Positions 1 to 10,639 of a stretch of DNA of 64,000 bases are shown here, one piece after another. Position numbers and translations under genes: made by a program. This DNA comes from Rhypophila decipiens (taxonomy: Eukaryota > Ascomycota > Sordariomycetes > Sordariales > Naviculisporaceae), in contig MU858142.1 of assembly GCA_033297075.1 (NCBI GenBank), forward strand, positions 81,118-145,117, read 5' to 3'. Numbering within the stretch: position 1 is the stretch's first letter; every line of letters begins with the position of its first letter. Under the pieces are notes generated by a model, which was not told where the DNA came from, ran no database searches, and saw nothing but the letters and a program-made list of their open reading frames with translations.

Positions 1-549
1 TGCTCGCCGTCACGTCGGCGAAAAGATCCAGAAACTTGCTCGCCACATAGCGGTTGCTATTCAACACCTGATCTTGGTTGCGCGGTATTTTCTCGTCGCT
101 GTCGTGTCGGGCGCTATCCCCCGTCCATACCACGAAATCGATCTCGTCTCGAATGTTTTTCGCAATCCAGTCAAACGTCGCGTTCACGAGGGTGTGAGGA
201 GAGTCGCAATCCGAAACCTCGCTGCCATAATACCCGGCCGACCCAGTCCCTCGGTGACACGCATTTTTCTCGTCGGTGGAGGAATGTGGTTTGTAAAAGG
301 AATCTGGATGTAAATCTGCAAAGATCGTATGATCCGATCGATTAGAAGATGGGACAAGCCGTAATTCGAGGGGTTAAACTTGCCGGTTATGTGTAAAAAG
401 CGACCCTTGAGCTTCCGCGGGGCAGCATTTTGGACAGCAGCGGCGGCAGGTCCTGCTGTCGCTGCATCCAATGGGCTGGAACTGACGCCATGGCACAGCA
501 CCAGCGCCAGGCACACAACGCGCTGAAGAGCCATCGAACAACACACCAT
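1..549 (-). CDS. PPN1: Endopolyphosphatase (vacuolar metallophosphatase), 5' part only, runs off the left edge
   Basis: The family hydrolyses long inorganic polyphosphate chains internally, in the vacuole. Exon 1 runs 549..384 and exon 2 runs 315..1 and continues outside the window. Joining them reads GRFLHITDLHPDSFYKP, then ATFDWIAKN and DFVVWTGDSARHDSDE. This is the diagnostic N-terminus of Ppn1-type metallophosphatases: the D-x-H metal motif (DLH) and the GD...RHD motif. A hydrophobic N-terminal segment (MALQRVVCLALVLCHGV) is a signal peptide or anchor, as expected for a vacuolar protein. ATG at 549 (MVCCSM...) has a purine at -3; the in-frame ATG at 534 is an alternative start. The intron (383..316) begins with GCAAGT, so it is a GC-AG intron. 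That is the only junction that restores the DLHPD motif. About 158 residues are visible; the rest of the protein is missing because of the window edge, not because the gene is broken. Confidence 0.9.
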
Positions 550-3356
550 CTCACAAAAAGGAGAAAATGGCAAACATTGAACTAGGATGACTCGGTGAGG
601 AAAAATTGGTTTCGCGCCGAGAGTCAAGGTTTTACATTTAGGACGTGAACTGGGACTGAATGGCGAAACTGGTGGAGAGTGACCGAAAAGTCGAGTTTGG
701 GCGCGTTCTGGGTCGAAACCAGGTGAAAAGGGGGCTTGATTGATTTTAAGCTTGACTTGGCAGACCCTGAATAGTGGACTCTCTGCGGTTGTGGCCAACC
801 GGCGGTCAGCCTTTTGCGTCAGCCCGGGGATGTGACAAGTGGAAAGTTGTGACGACTGCCAAGAGCCCAGTGATCTTGCTGGGGGTGCAATGAAAATCCG
901 AATCCAGCCTCGAAGCCTGAGGAACCGAGTCCAGTTATGACGGGTTGGGTGTTGCCTTATAATAATCTTTTTACCTGGAATCGAACCTTGTCCTCCGCCG
1001 TGAAGATCAGCTGTAGGACGTACGCAATATCCTTGCCGCCAGCTATTCCTCCCCGGTCTCTGCCCCTCCCCTTTGTCCAGTGTGGTGATGTCTTCCGGAA
1101 AGAAAAGGCTTACCGTTGACAATTACGATTCCAAAAAACACAAGTTAGCAAAGAGGGGTGCGTGATCCGGAAGGTGCGAGCGAAGGTATTCGAACCCGAC
1201 ATCAAACTCGCCGGCCAATCATCGCTCCCACGTGTGTAACTTGGACTGCGCTATGGGTTTTGCTTCACAAAGCCGCCAGCCAGGAATCATGAAGAAGCCA
1301 TGTGGGCGTTTCGACCGCTCAGAAGGACAGTTGATACATTGTTGAGTCGTCTTTGTATCACCTTTCCATTAATCACGTTCTGCTTATACTTGCCGGATCA
1401 AGATGGTTCTGACGACGTCAGATCAAGAAATTCCGCTGCACGGCACTTGGTCACCTCCCCCCACGCTCCTTTCGGTGAGATGTGAGATGTCGATCAAGAC
1501 TTTTAGGTCTGTTCAGTGTTACGTGTGGTATACCGAGCATGAAATACGGACTTAGCACATGAATGGGTTCATGATTGGTGTTATTTTTGGTGTATTTTGA
1601 AGAACTGTGAATATGCTTGATCTTCTGGCTGTCATATCTCACACCGGCCTGTCTCACTGACATGAAAGCTGTGCCTTTGCACAATTGCGTCATCGTCATC
1701 CACCGGAGCCTTGCCGAAAAACAAACAACGTCTATTAGGCATGCTCAAGAAATATCTCTCAAAGCTGCCTGCTGTCAATTTTGTGCTTAGAAGTGTCCAT
1801 GCAAGAAGGTCATCTGTAGTCGTCACGGCTGCGAAAACCGTGATATCAAATGCATCTGGTGGGGTATGATCGGGTACCCGGCACCCCACACTTTTCTACC
1901 GCACACAGTGCCCAGTCCACATCCAAATGCCGCACGGTAAAATCCGCACGGTCTTTACCTTATCTGAAAATTTCAGTTCTTTTTTTTTGTTTTCTTTTCT
2001 CTTCTTCTTCATCATAAAATTCGCACGCAACTTTACTGCATCTATGGACATGAAATTAAAAGCGTCCTCTTAGATTCCTACTTTACTAGTTGCAAGATTA
2101 ATTCTTCTCGGAGGAGGCCGTGCGTTTGAGGGTTTACGGAGCGAATAGTTTAACCTGTTCGCACTGAGGTATTCCCATGAATATCGGCCACATGCCATTT
2201 TTCTTTCTTTCACTGTTTGATGCGAGAGGCTCGGGGTAACTGGATAAGGTAGTCCGCTGGATGTACCAGGCTCAGGAGGGACTGGATGGATGATCGTTTA
2301 GCTCCTCAAGGTCTCCTCCGTGTGTGTACGGTTTGACTATTGTATGCTCGGGAAACCTGATCGCGATGGCTTCAAGGTGTGGCAGCCATATCATCACATC
2401 TGCCACCATCGTCGTCGTCGTCGTCCCCCACAATCATCACCTCAGCCGCTCGTCGTCATCCATCCACGCTCATATGTTTTGTCTCGAAAAGTTCTTGTCG
2501 TTCTTTCTCTCTGAGGCATTTTCTCTCACCCGTGTTCTATTTGCGATTTGTTGGAGACGGATGGACAAACGAAACACCTGACATGCCGCACCACACACAC
2601 ACCCCGTGCCCGTCTGTCGTGCCCGGAATATGTCGTGGAAGGGTAGTGATGCATCTTGAAATGATCGTCCGTCCGTCCGTCCGTCCTGCTGTGCAACCCA
2701 GATCTCTGCATCTGTTCCCGTCAGTGGGTGATCTTCTGATCTTGGTTATCAGGTTATCAGTTATCGTGAACCGGCCGGCCGGCCGGCAGTCAGTCCTTTC
2801 TCCCGTCGTCTCGTCGGAATTAATTACCACATTTGCGATTCCCCGTTCAGATATGGGTTGAATGGATGCACAATCTCGATTCTGAGGAATCCTATCCGTC
2901 GGTTTTCCTTGTATTTTGCTCAGTTCATTTGACCTGATGGTCAGCGTCGATGCTCTGTTACCATGAGCACGTCTGTTACTATCGATGACAACGAGCACAA
3001 CCATGTGACAGGGTTTGGGAGGCTCTGTGTAACAATGCACAACTTCAAGTCAAGTCTGATTATTACCTCTCAGGGCACTCAAAGAACATACCAGGTTCAA
3101 TCAAGCAAGCAGCACACATGGCAAGAAAATATCAAAATACGCGATATTGGTTGTTAATGATATATCAAGTCTCTGAACAATGGAAGTAAATAAAAGGACA
3201 CGGCTATGTACAGATGGCAGGAGATGCAATCCAAAATCTAATGATATCCAACAGGAAGAGCGAGAGAGGGAAAAGACTGGAAATACCCAGAAATATAAAC
3301 AAAATGGACGGAATATACACCTCCCCATCAGCAACGATCTTCCACATATCAGCTTC
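550..3356. other. Intergenic region upstream of the endopolyphosphatase gene and downstream of the chitinase gene
   Basis: No coding region is supported in these 2.8 kb. Open frames here are short and have no recognisable composition, and the long minus frame ending at 184 is only the endopolyphosphatase exon 1 read back through its promoter. The stretch 2405-2790 is rich in simple repeats: a GTC run, a CA run near 2592, four GTCC copies near 2669 and four CCGG copies near 2770. A pyrimidine tract lies at 1978-2010. Confidence 0.6.
2405..2790. repeat. Cluster of short simple-sequence repeats
   Basis: Within about 380 bases there are a GTC trinucleotide run (about 2409-2428), a CA-rich run (about 2590-2605), tandem GTCC (about 2666-2686) and tandem CCGG (about 2769-2788). 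They are non-coding as far as can be seen. Confidence 0.6.
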
Positions 3357-6300
3357 TCACCGCCTAGGGCAAATCTTGGCCGTCAGGTTCTCAACCTTGG
3401 GGTTATGCAGCCTGAATGCCGCACCCAAATTATCCTTCTGCTCCTTGGTGAGCTTGCCCTTGGCGATGCTGAGCTCGCGGTAACGAGTGGCGCCGCGAGT
3501 ACCGCCAGCACCTAGGCCGCCCAGAACCATAGCCAGGATGAGGACAGGAGCCATATCCGGGTTCTCGACCAAAGAGTAGACCCCGAGACCGGCAGATCCG
3601 ACGCTCTCCACGGCCATCAGCAGGCGCGCCATCATGGCGCCAGCGCGACCGAGACCGCCAATAGCGGCGCCGACAAAGGGGATGAGGAACAGGATGCCCT
3701 CGAGGATCTTCAGAATGAACTCCTTCTTTTTGCGCTCCCTCTCCTCCTGTCCAATCTTCTTGACTTCCTTCATCGAGTCGACGGCATCGGAGAGCAAGAA
3801 AACAGGCATGGCCAGAATCTCAACCGCATCGGCTGGACTTCCCACAAACGTGCCGAGACCGAGCATCATGTACATATTCTCGTACTGGCTCCACATGGTG
3901 TCAAAGTTCTTGCGAGCCTCGTCCACGACACTTTTGGGGTTGGGCACTTCAAAGTTCTTCTTGGCCGTGGGGAACCCCTTGTGCACCTTGTCGAAATTGA
4001 AGCACGAGCCAGTGCCGCCGGCGGTCGGCGTACAGCGGAACTCCCACGTGTACGTGCCAAACTCAACCCACTCCATGTCGATACCCTCCTTGCTGAGTGT
4101 CTTGTTCAGACCATCACGATCACGGACCTCGTAGAAGAATGTGTATGACTGCATGTACTTGCTGGGCGGGTTCTTGCAGTCATACTTGCTGGCGTCCTCG
4201 CGCTTGCCGATCTGCCCCAGGGCGGAGAAGCAATCAAAGTAGCCCGCGAGTGGCTTGTCGCCATCAAGCATGAGAGCGCGGAGCCGCTCGCCCATGGTGT
4301 CGTGCATGTAGTCGCGGTAGAATCCGAAAACGTCATCGTAGCCGGCGGCAGCGTCGTCGTAGCCGTCCAGCGAGGTAGCAAGCATGCTCTGCAGGGCTCC
4401 GATGGCGTTCATGGCAACACATTCACTGGAGGACTTGTCGGCATCCCTGAGGACGTCGTCGAGGTTTGTGTAGTCTTGCAGGTCGCAAGGGTACGAGAGG
4501 TCCATGGGCTCAATGTCGATATTTCCTCCAGAGTTGGCTTTGCCCTCTCCTTGCAGATCAACAGCCCAGTCGCTAACACCGCCAAAGTTGAGATCCTTGT
4601 ACCACTGGATCCGCCTTTCCTTTGTCTCGTAGTCCATATATGCCACCCACTCGGTGTGGTCATAGACCAAAACGTCAGAATCCGACTTTTCGTCATAGTA
4701 CTCGTAGTATTCGCCACCGCTGCTGTCGTAAATCTTCTTGATTTGTCGAATTTCGGCGTCAGAAATATACCCAGAGGTATTGGTGCAGTAACCAGGCGCG
4801 GCAGGTGAATTCACTTTGTCGCCCAGGAATAAGCAATGGGGTCCATCACAACCGCCTTGGGCCATCTTGAAGCTGCGGCCGTAACTGCTGATTCCGACAA
4901 AGACCTTGTATGATGGAACACCTGCCTTGGTCACCATAGCCAGCGAGTTCTCTGTCTCGGTCTTGTTGATATGGGACCGCAAACAGTTGCCAAGCTCACA
5001 ACCCTCACTGTTGCGATGAATATGTCAGATTCTATGCGACAAGAACACAAGCGGCCTAAAGAATACTCACGCGGCATATTTGTTTTCGGTGTCCCACTGA
5101 CCATGCAAGTCGTAGGTCATGTACACGATGTAGTCGGCTACTTTGGCAATGTCGGCGATAGGGAAGTGGCGGAGGTACCAATATGAAGCCGGGGCGGCGA
5201 AAGAGACCGTCTTGCCGGCTGGAAGACGGCGTTTCACCATCTTCATGAATTCCAGATAGTTTTTACCGTCCTCTACTGTACCCGGATCCGCACCCTTGAT
5301 GTCATCTGCGCCAGGATATTCCCAGTCAAAATCGACACCGTCTAGGTTGTGCTTGTTCACGAAGTTGACGATATTTGTGGCGAAGGCCAGACGGTTCTCG
5401 GATCGCACGCCCTGGCGGATGATATGGCTGGTAGGATGCTCATTGGAGAAGGCCCAACCTCCGTACGAGATGACCTTCTTGGTCTTGGTGTCCATCTTGA
5501 CGAACTTGTCAAACTGCTCCTCGACGTCTTTGACGCTGACGCTAAAGTCATCGTTGATCCAACCGAAGGCGAAGTGGATAATGGTGTGCGGTTCGGTTAT
5601 CTCGTCCACGTCCATGTTTACTAGAGCAGCTTGTGTCAGTTAAACACACAAAAGAGAGGGAGCATGAAATAAAGCTTACAGCATGGGCGATTGTGATTCC
5701 AGGCCTCAAAGTATCCAATGTGCTCGAACTTGGCGGGGGCTTGTTTGTTGTTGACAATATCCATGCCGCAGTTGGAGATGCAGCCGTAGGTGCCGGGTGC
5801 GGCGGTTCCAGGTGCTCCATCGACTGTCGTGTCAATACAAAAGTCCTTGGTCGTTCCACATTGGCCCCAGGTATTGCAGCACACATTCAGCGGGCATTGG
5901 TTGAGGTCGGCTAGCTTTGTGCCGTCGGTCGGGCGGACGGTGCCGGCTTTCTGGGGACCGCATTGAGCGTTCTTGATGATGTACGGCATGGCTGGCTCGC
6001 CGTCGCTGATACAGATGATCATGTCCGGCTGCATCGCCTCGCACTTGGTGAATCCCCATGTCTTCTTCTTGTTGAACTTTTCCACATCACCCCGTTCCAG
6101 CATGTACGCCTCCTCGATGTCGAAGCATGTCTGATTTGGCTTAAGAACATGAATAGCACACGAGCCGTCGGCGTTATTCTTGGGCCGTAGGTCGGGCTTC
6201 GTGCCTTGACTGCAGCAGACGACCGACTTGAGTTTGAGGTTGGTGCAGAAAGCATCACTGCCACCGTTGAACTTTGCGAGCTGATTGATGCTGACCTTTT

Positions 6301-7678
6301 CGCCGCAACGGGTATTGGCGATGCTTTCGCATGTGTCACCTGTATTCACTTGGACGTACTTGCATGTGCCATCGTTGTTTGGCTTGGGATCCATGTTGGG
6401 TTTCGTGCCCGAAGTACAACAGAGATAATCGCCTGGCTGGATTGAGCCGCAAATTTTGTCGCTGCCGCCGTTGTACTTGTACAAGTCATCGACCGAGATC
6501 TTGGGATTGCATTTCTGTTGGGCCACCGACCAGCAACCATCGCCAGGGTCGACGCGCGCCACCTTGCAGTCAGCGCGAGCCTCGAGGCTGTTGGCGGCGC
6601 CGAGGTCGAACGGGTGATAGACCGGATTGGGCGACTGATTTGATGCGGGCTGTCTGGCGGGGATTCTGTTGTAATGGCGCCTCTCTACGGCCAACGTGGA
6701 GTTGCTGCCACCACCAAACGTCGAGTTGCCGCTGGTACTGTTGGTGTTGAGCACAGCCCCAGGGCCCATGGTTAGGGCAATGGCAGGAATAATCTTGTAC
6801 TTTTGGTCCTTCCAGGTTTCTGAGGCGTCATAGCTTGACAGGCACTCGGCGCTCGTCCATTTGGCAATGGCGTCTTGCACAGCTTCGAGAGAGCCAGTTG
6901 TGTCGTAAATGACGCCAAAGACGTGCGCCGACGACCGTTTGCCCGCTGGTCCGCAGATCTGAGCGCTGGCTTGACGACTTGGGGCCGCGGAACCGGAGCC
7001 AGCAAACTCAGCAAAGCGGTCAAGGATAGGCGCGGCTGACGACTTGCGGATCTCAGAGCCAACATATAGACCAATAACGGTATCGCCCGCCTTGGCAAGA
7101 ATGGACGTGGCATCGCAGGTCGGGTCCTCGAGGAGGATCTTGCGGGCTTGCTGGAGGGCAGTATGGATCCCCGATGCGTCGGCAACACCAGTATTCTTCT
7201 TCTGCCACCCAACCTTGACGTCGGCTGTGGCATCCCGGAGCTCCACAGTAGGAAGACAAACGGGACCATATCTTTTTGCCTTGGGCACCGCCGAGGTTCC
7301 AGAAGCAGAGCATGCATGGATAGCCGGGTTGGGAACATTCTTGTTGAGCGGCATTCTGAAGATGACGGTGTCTTCACACTCGCTGAAAGCCTTCACATGG
7401 GGGAAGACAGACCACGAAAAGGGCACAGGTCCGGAATCGTCGCACTTTGCCGGGCAAGGGCGCGGCTTCGGTATTGGTTCATTCTGGAAGGGGAACTCGA
7501 AGGCTGGAAGACCGTCGGACCGGGCCGGTGTTTCCACCGGTTCAGGCGCGAGATCTGCCAGGGCCGTAAAGGTTGGTTCTAATGTTGGCTCCGAGTCTGA
7601 CTGTGCCAGTGCCGCAATCGGGGCCGACAGCCAGGATAAGCCGGCGACCGAAGCCGCCAGAAGGGTTGCCGTCTTCAT
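3357..7678 (-). CDS. Killer-toxin-like GH18 chitinase with three LysM modules and a CBM18 (subgroup C type)
   Basis: Secreted, cell-wall-acting chitinase of 1399 residues in three exons: 7678..5680, 5620..5071 and 5007..3357. The introns of 59 and 63 bases have clean GT-AG ends and restore the frame (NRPC-LNMDVDE and YAA-EGCELGN). Order of parts: signal peptide 1 to about 26 (MKTATLLAASVAG...); an N-terminal region with SDGLPAFEFP and CPAKCDDSG; cysteine-framed LysM modules at about 370-420, 438-488 and 504-550; hevein-like CBM18 at about 571-620 (QCGP...CPLNVCCNTWGQCG); GH18 barrel at about 648-1000. The catalytic signature DGVDFDWE lies near 760-767, with the proton-donor Glu intact. Beyond the barrel is a C-terminal region of about 400 residues containing charged stretches and two Gly/Ala-rich hydrophobic segments (near 1250-1330). 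This architecture is that of fungal subgroup C chitinases, which resemble the chitinase subunit of zymocin. The start at 7678 was chosen because it opens the signal peptide. The gene faces away from the unknown secreted gene at 9290. Confidence 0.93.
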
Positions 7679-9289
7679 ACCGGCAGTAATAAAGAAAACG
7701 AGACAATGAGAGACGAGCGGGTTGACAGCCCCGGTGGGACGTAGAAAATAATAGACGACAACGGTAATGAATGTGGAGGATAGGAAGCCCCTACCACTCA
7801 AGGAGGAATGACTGGATGGAGTTATATCACTTCTCGAGTTCGCTTGGTGGTGATGGTCGCGGAATAAATAGCTGGTGTGCTCCGATGGGGAACGGCCAGG
7901 GCAAGTCTTGAAATGAGATATCACGCCTTTCATGGACGCTAGAACGCCGGGTACCTAGAAATGGCAATACCATCGTCCCAGCCTTCATGCATCCAAGCGA
8001 GAAAGTGGGCATGAGCAAGGCACACACCCAAGTGCTGGCGATATCAGAAGCCTTCCATGCTCAGCCCGTGGATGCGGATGAAGACCTCCCTCGCCCCTAT
8101 CCCCGTCCCATCATGTCTGCGCCAAGTCGCTTGGTGAAGATGTTATGATCCAACCCACTGTTTGTCTGGACCGATCTTACCCAATGCCATGTGGTGAAGG
8201 AATCGGCCTGTGGCAAGGCAGCCTCTCTGTTTGTCGTTGATGTTAATCAACATGGATGGGGGATAAGGTGGCCAGATTCCATGAGTCTTGGCTTCGTCCG
8301 ATGTGTCTTGTCCTGGGACAGCTCCTGGCGGCGCCTAGGTAAGGATCGGTTCTTCACGAAACTAATTTCAATGCGAATCTGGGGTTCGACGTTCCGGGTT
8401 CTCCATAACCAGAAAATAATGTCTGGTTGTTAGGAGAATTTCCTGTGCCTCTGTGGCGTTTGTTGGGTGTGTTGAGGTGCCTGCACAGTCCTTCCGTCGT
8501 GTGCAACATCGCCAGCGACCGAAGGACTTTTTTTTAGCACGTCTGGGATGCACTAAAAGCCTTCAAAGTGACGCTAAATGGGCGGTGCCTGACAGCGGAG
8601 TCCCGCACCCATGCCCATATCAGAAGGTTAAATCAACCGCCTTCAAGCTGCAGGAACGACCAGGGAAGCCCCCGTACGGTACGCCTGTACTGTACTGTAC
8701 ACGATCCTTCAATGCCACTCAAGCTCAAGGAAACCTACCTACACGATCACACAAGGGTCTGATATGCATGATGTGGTTCTTCATTATCTCATCAAGTCGA
8801 GCATCCAGCATCATGTCATGGCCTCGTAGTCCAAAGCCCCCGGCATGGGATCGCAAGCGAGAGTTGATTCCAAAGAGGCCGAAAGGATTCCGTACTCTCT
8901 AAAGGACCAGCGCCGAGAAGCTAGATGGATGACTGGATCATGCAATTTCAAGCTCACAAGTGTCGAGAGTCTGCCTCGCCGAAAGAGAGACACCGGGACC
9001 CTGTATGGCAAGCCTAGGTGTCTGATTGAAGTTGGACTGGAGACAGAAAGGCAAGTGGAAAGAATATCAAGAATATGTGTTCGTTGAAGAAGTAATATGT
9101 AGCTGTTCAAACAACATTTCCCTCTTGGACTATCGGTCTCTGATTTCTTGATGCTTTCCTTTCTTTCCAGCATCTACTTTCACTCGTTCAGTCGGGTTTC
9201 TTTCTCCACGCCACCTCGCGGAGGCCACTATCTTCCCCTCTCTTTATATCTCTTCCTTTCAATTCACTCCATCAAAAAGGCTACCCACC
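7679..9289. promoter_or_regulatory. Divergent promoter region between the chitinase and the unknown secreted protein
   Basis: This 1.6 kb gap separates two outward-facing genes for secreted proteins, so it must carry both promoters and may allow coordinated control. For the plus gene, a TTTATA element at 9243-9248 precedes the ATG by about 45 bases, after a CT-rich stretch. For the minus gene, an AT-rich TATTTATT on the minus strand near 7863-7872 is a weak TATA candidate. A GTAC-rich stretch occurs at about 8674-8702. I see no supported gene here; short frames lack coding character. Confidence 0.55.
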
Positions 9290-10639
9290 ATGCGGCTCAG
9301 ATCACTCTTTTCCTCTCTATGGGTCCTTAGCGGTTCTCTCGTCGTCGCGAACACGGACACCCGGGCCCTGGAGCTAGAATACAACTGGTGGGCTTACAGA
9401 ATGGACGTCGAGGTCAGCACGGCCGAGTTCCTCAGTAAGCCCGAGAATGCGGGCAAGAACCCCAATGACGAGAAGCCCTGGCAGCTCGGGAGGAATATCA
9501 AAGCGAGCAACCTTCCCGAGGACTGGCCCAGGGGTCCCCCAATCCCAGGTTTTGGGCTCAATGTCCACGCCTATACAGCAGGCATAGCAAAGGGCGACTA
9601 TGGACGTGTAGCTGCCCGCACTCTCCCCGGGATGGACGATCCATGGAACCCCGATTTCCGGGCAGCATACGTAGAAAAAAAGGACGCAAACGGCAACTAC
9701 GTGGGAGAGCCAAGAACCATTATGCGGCTGCCCCGGGACAGCGGTCCTGCACTGGATCCGATCAATTCCGACGGCACCTTCGCCAACGAGAAGTCCCCGA
9801 ACAAGTACTCCTTCCAGGGATTTGATCCCGACGCCGTTCTTGGACCATTGAACGGGGCCAAGGGCGTGGCGGCGGGCAATTACTTCCAGCTCGACAACCA
9901 ACTGGCCATCGTCGCGAAGCGCTGCTCTCAGCTTTACCAGAAGAATCCCGACCTGGCACGCCCGTACTACGAAAAGATGGCAAGAGCACTGGAAAACGCT
10001 CAAAGAATCCGCTTGCTCGAATCCAGAGGCTTCCAGATCGAGTCGGCCAAAACATGGTTGAAGCAGTACGAGGACAAGAACAAAATCAAAGGCGCCCCTC
10101 TGTCTGGTAACACAACGCCCCTACAAATCAAGCTCAAGCCCGAGCCCAAGGATCAGACGCCTGATTCAAAGTCGTGGTCTTACGGGTGGAGGTGGCGAGA
10201 GCTGGACATTGAGGCTACGGAAAAGGAATGGCCAAAAGGAAACGGAGTTATCGCCAAGGAGAAGGAAAACATCATGGGCAATACTAGCCCGGCAAAGGGC
10301 AAGAAGCCAAAGAAAGGAGCTCTGCGGGAATTCGCAGAGCTGTGGGGTAGAGGCGACTTCACCGTGGACAAGAAAGTTGGGAAAAAAGTTGAACGTAAAT
10401 ACATGGACGGTTTTCGAGACGCCCACATCCACTTGCAGGCTCTCAGAGCGGAAGAGAGACTCTCGCAGGCCATTCGGGAGCAGATTGACGACCCCAACAA
10501 GGTCTATGGGTCGCCAAACTGCAAGTGGTATGACATCAGACCGCCCAATAACGACGGTATCAAGCCCCCTATCAAGAAGAGGCTGCTTGCCACTCTGATG
10601 CTCCAAAGAGGCCTTGATTCGGAAATGACACCTGCTTGA
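9290..10639 (+). CDS. Secreted protein of unknown family, 449 residues
   Basis: I do not recognise the family. The ATG at 9290 has a strong context (CCACCATGC) and opens a clear signal peptide (MRLRSLFSSLWVLSGSLVVA) with likely cleavage near residue 20, followed by a single uninterrupted exon. The mature protein begins with an acidic, aromatic segment (ELEYNWWAYRMDVEV). A Pro/Gly-rich middle follows (PEDWPRGPPIPGFG, DDPWNPDF), then a basic lysine-rich segment near 310-345 (KGKKPKKGA, KKVGKKVERKY), and it ends MLQRGLDSEMTPA. Only two cysteines are visible in the mature part, unlike a typical small effector. No transmembrane segment follows the signal peptide. It lies between, and is co-oriented or divergent with, a LysM-GH18 chitinase and a LysM protein, so a role in chitin or cell-wall interaction, or as a partner or cargo of the chitinase, is plausible but is inference. 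Confidence 0.85.
   Translation: MRLRSLFSSLWVLSGSLVVANTDTRALELEYNWWAYRMDVEVSTAEFLSKPENAGKNPNDEKPWQLGRNIKASNLPEDWPRGPPIPGFGLNVHAYTAGIAKGDYGRVAARTLPGMDDPWNPDFRAAYVEKKDANGNYVGEPRTIMRLPRDSGPALDPINSDGTFANEKSPNKYSFQGFDPDAVLGPLNGAKGVAAGNYFQLDNQLAIVAKRCSQLYQKNPDLARPYYEKMARALENAQRIRLLESRGFQIESAKTWLKQYEDKNKIKGAPLSGNTTPLQIKLKPEPKDQTPDSKSWSYGWRWRELDIEATEKEWPKGNGVIAKEKENIMGNTSPAKGKKPKKGALREFAELWGRGDFTVDKKVGKKVERKYMDGFRDAHIHLQALRAEERLSQAIREQIDDPNKVYGSPNCKWYDIRPPNNDGIKPPIKKRLLATLMLQRGLDSEMTPA

Noticed and set aside
184..1122. Long minus-strand open frame of 312 codons
   Set aside because: Only its central part (549..384) is coding; the rest reads through the promoter on one side and the GC-AG intron plus a wrong frame on the other.
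1180..1215. TTCGAACCC-like T-loop word
   Set aside because: No cloverleaf can be drawn on either strand.
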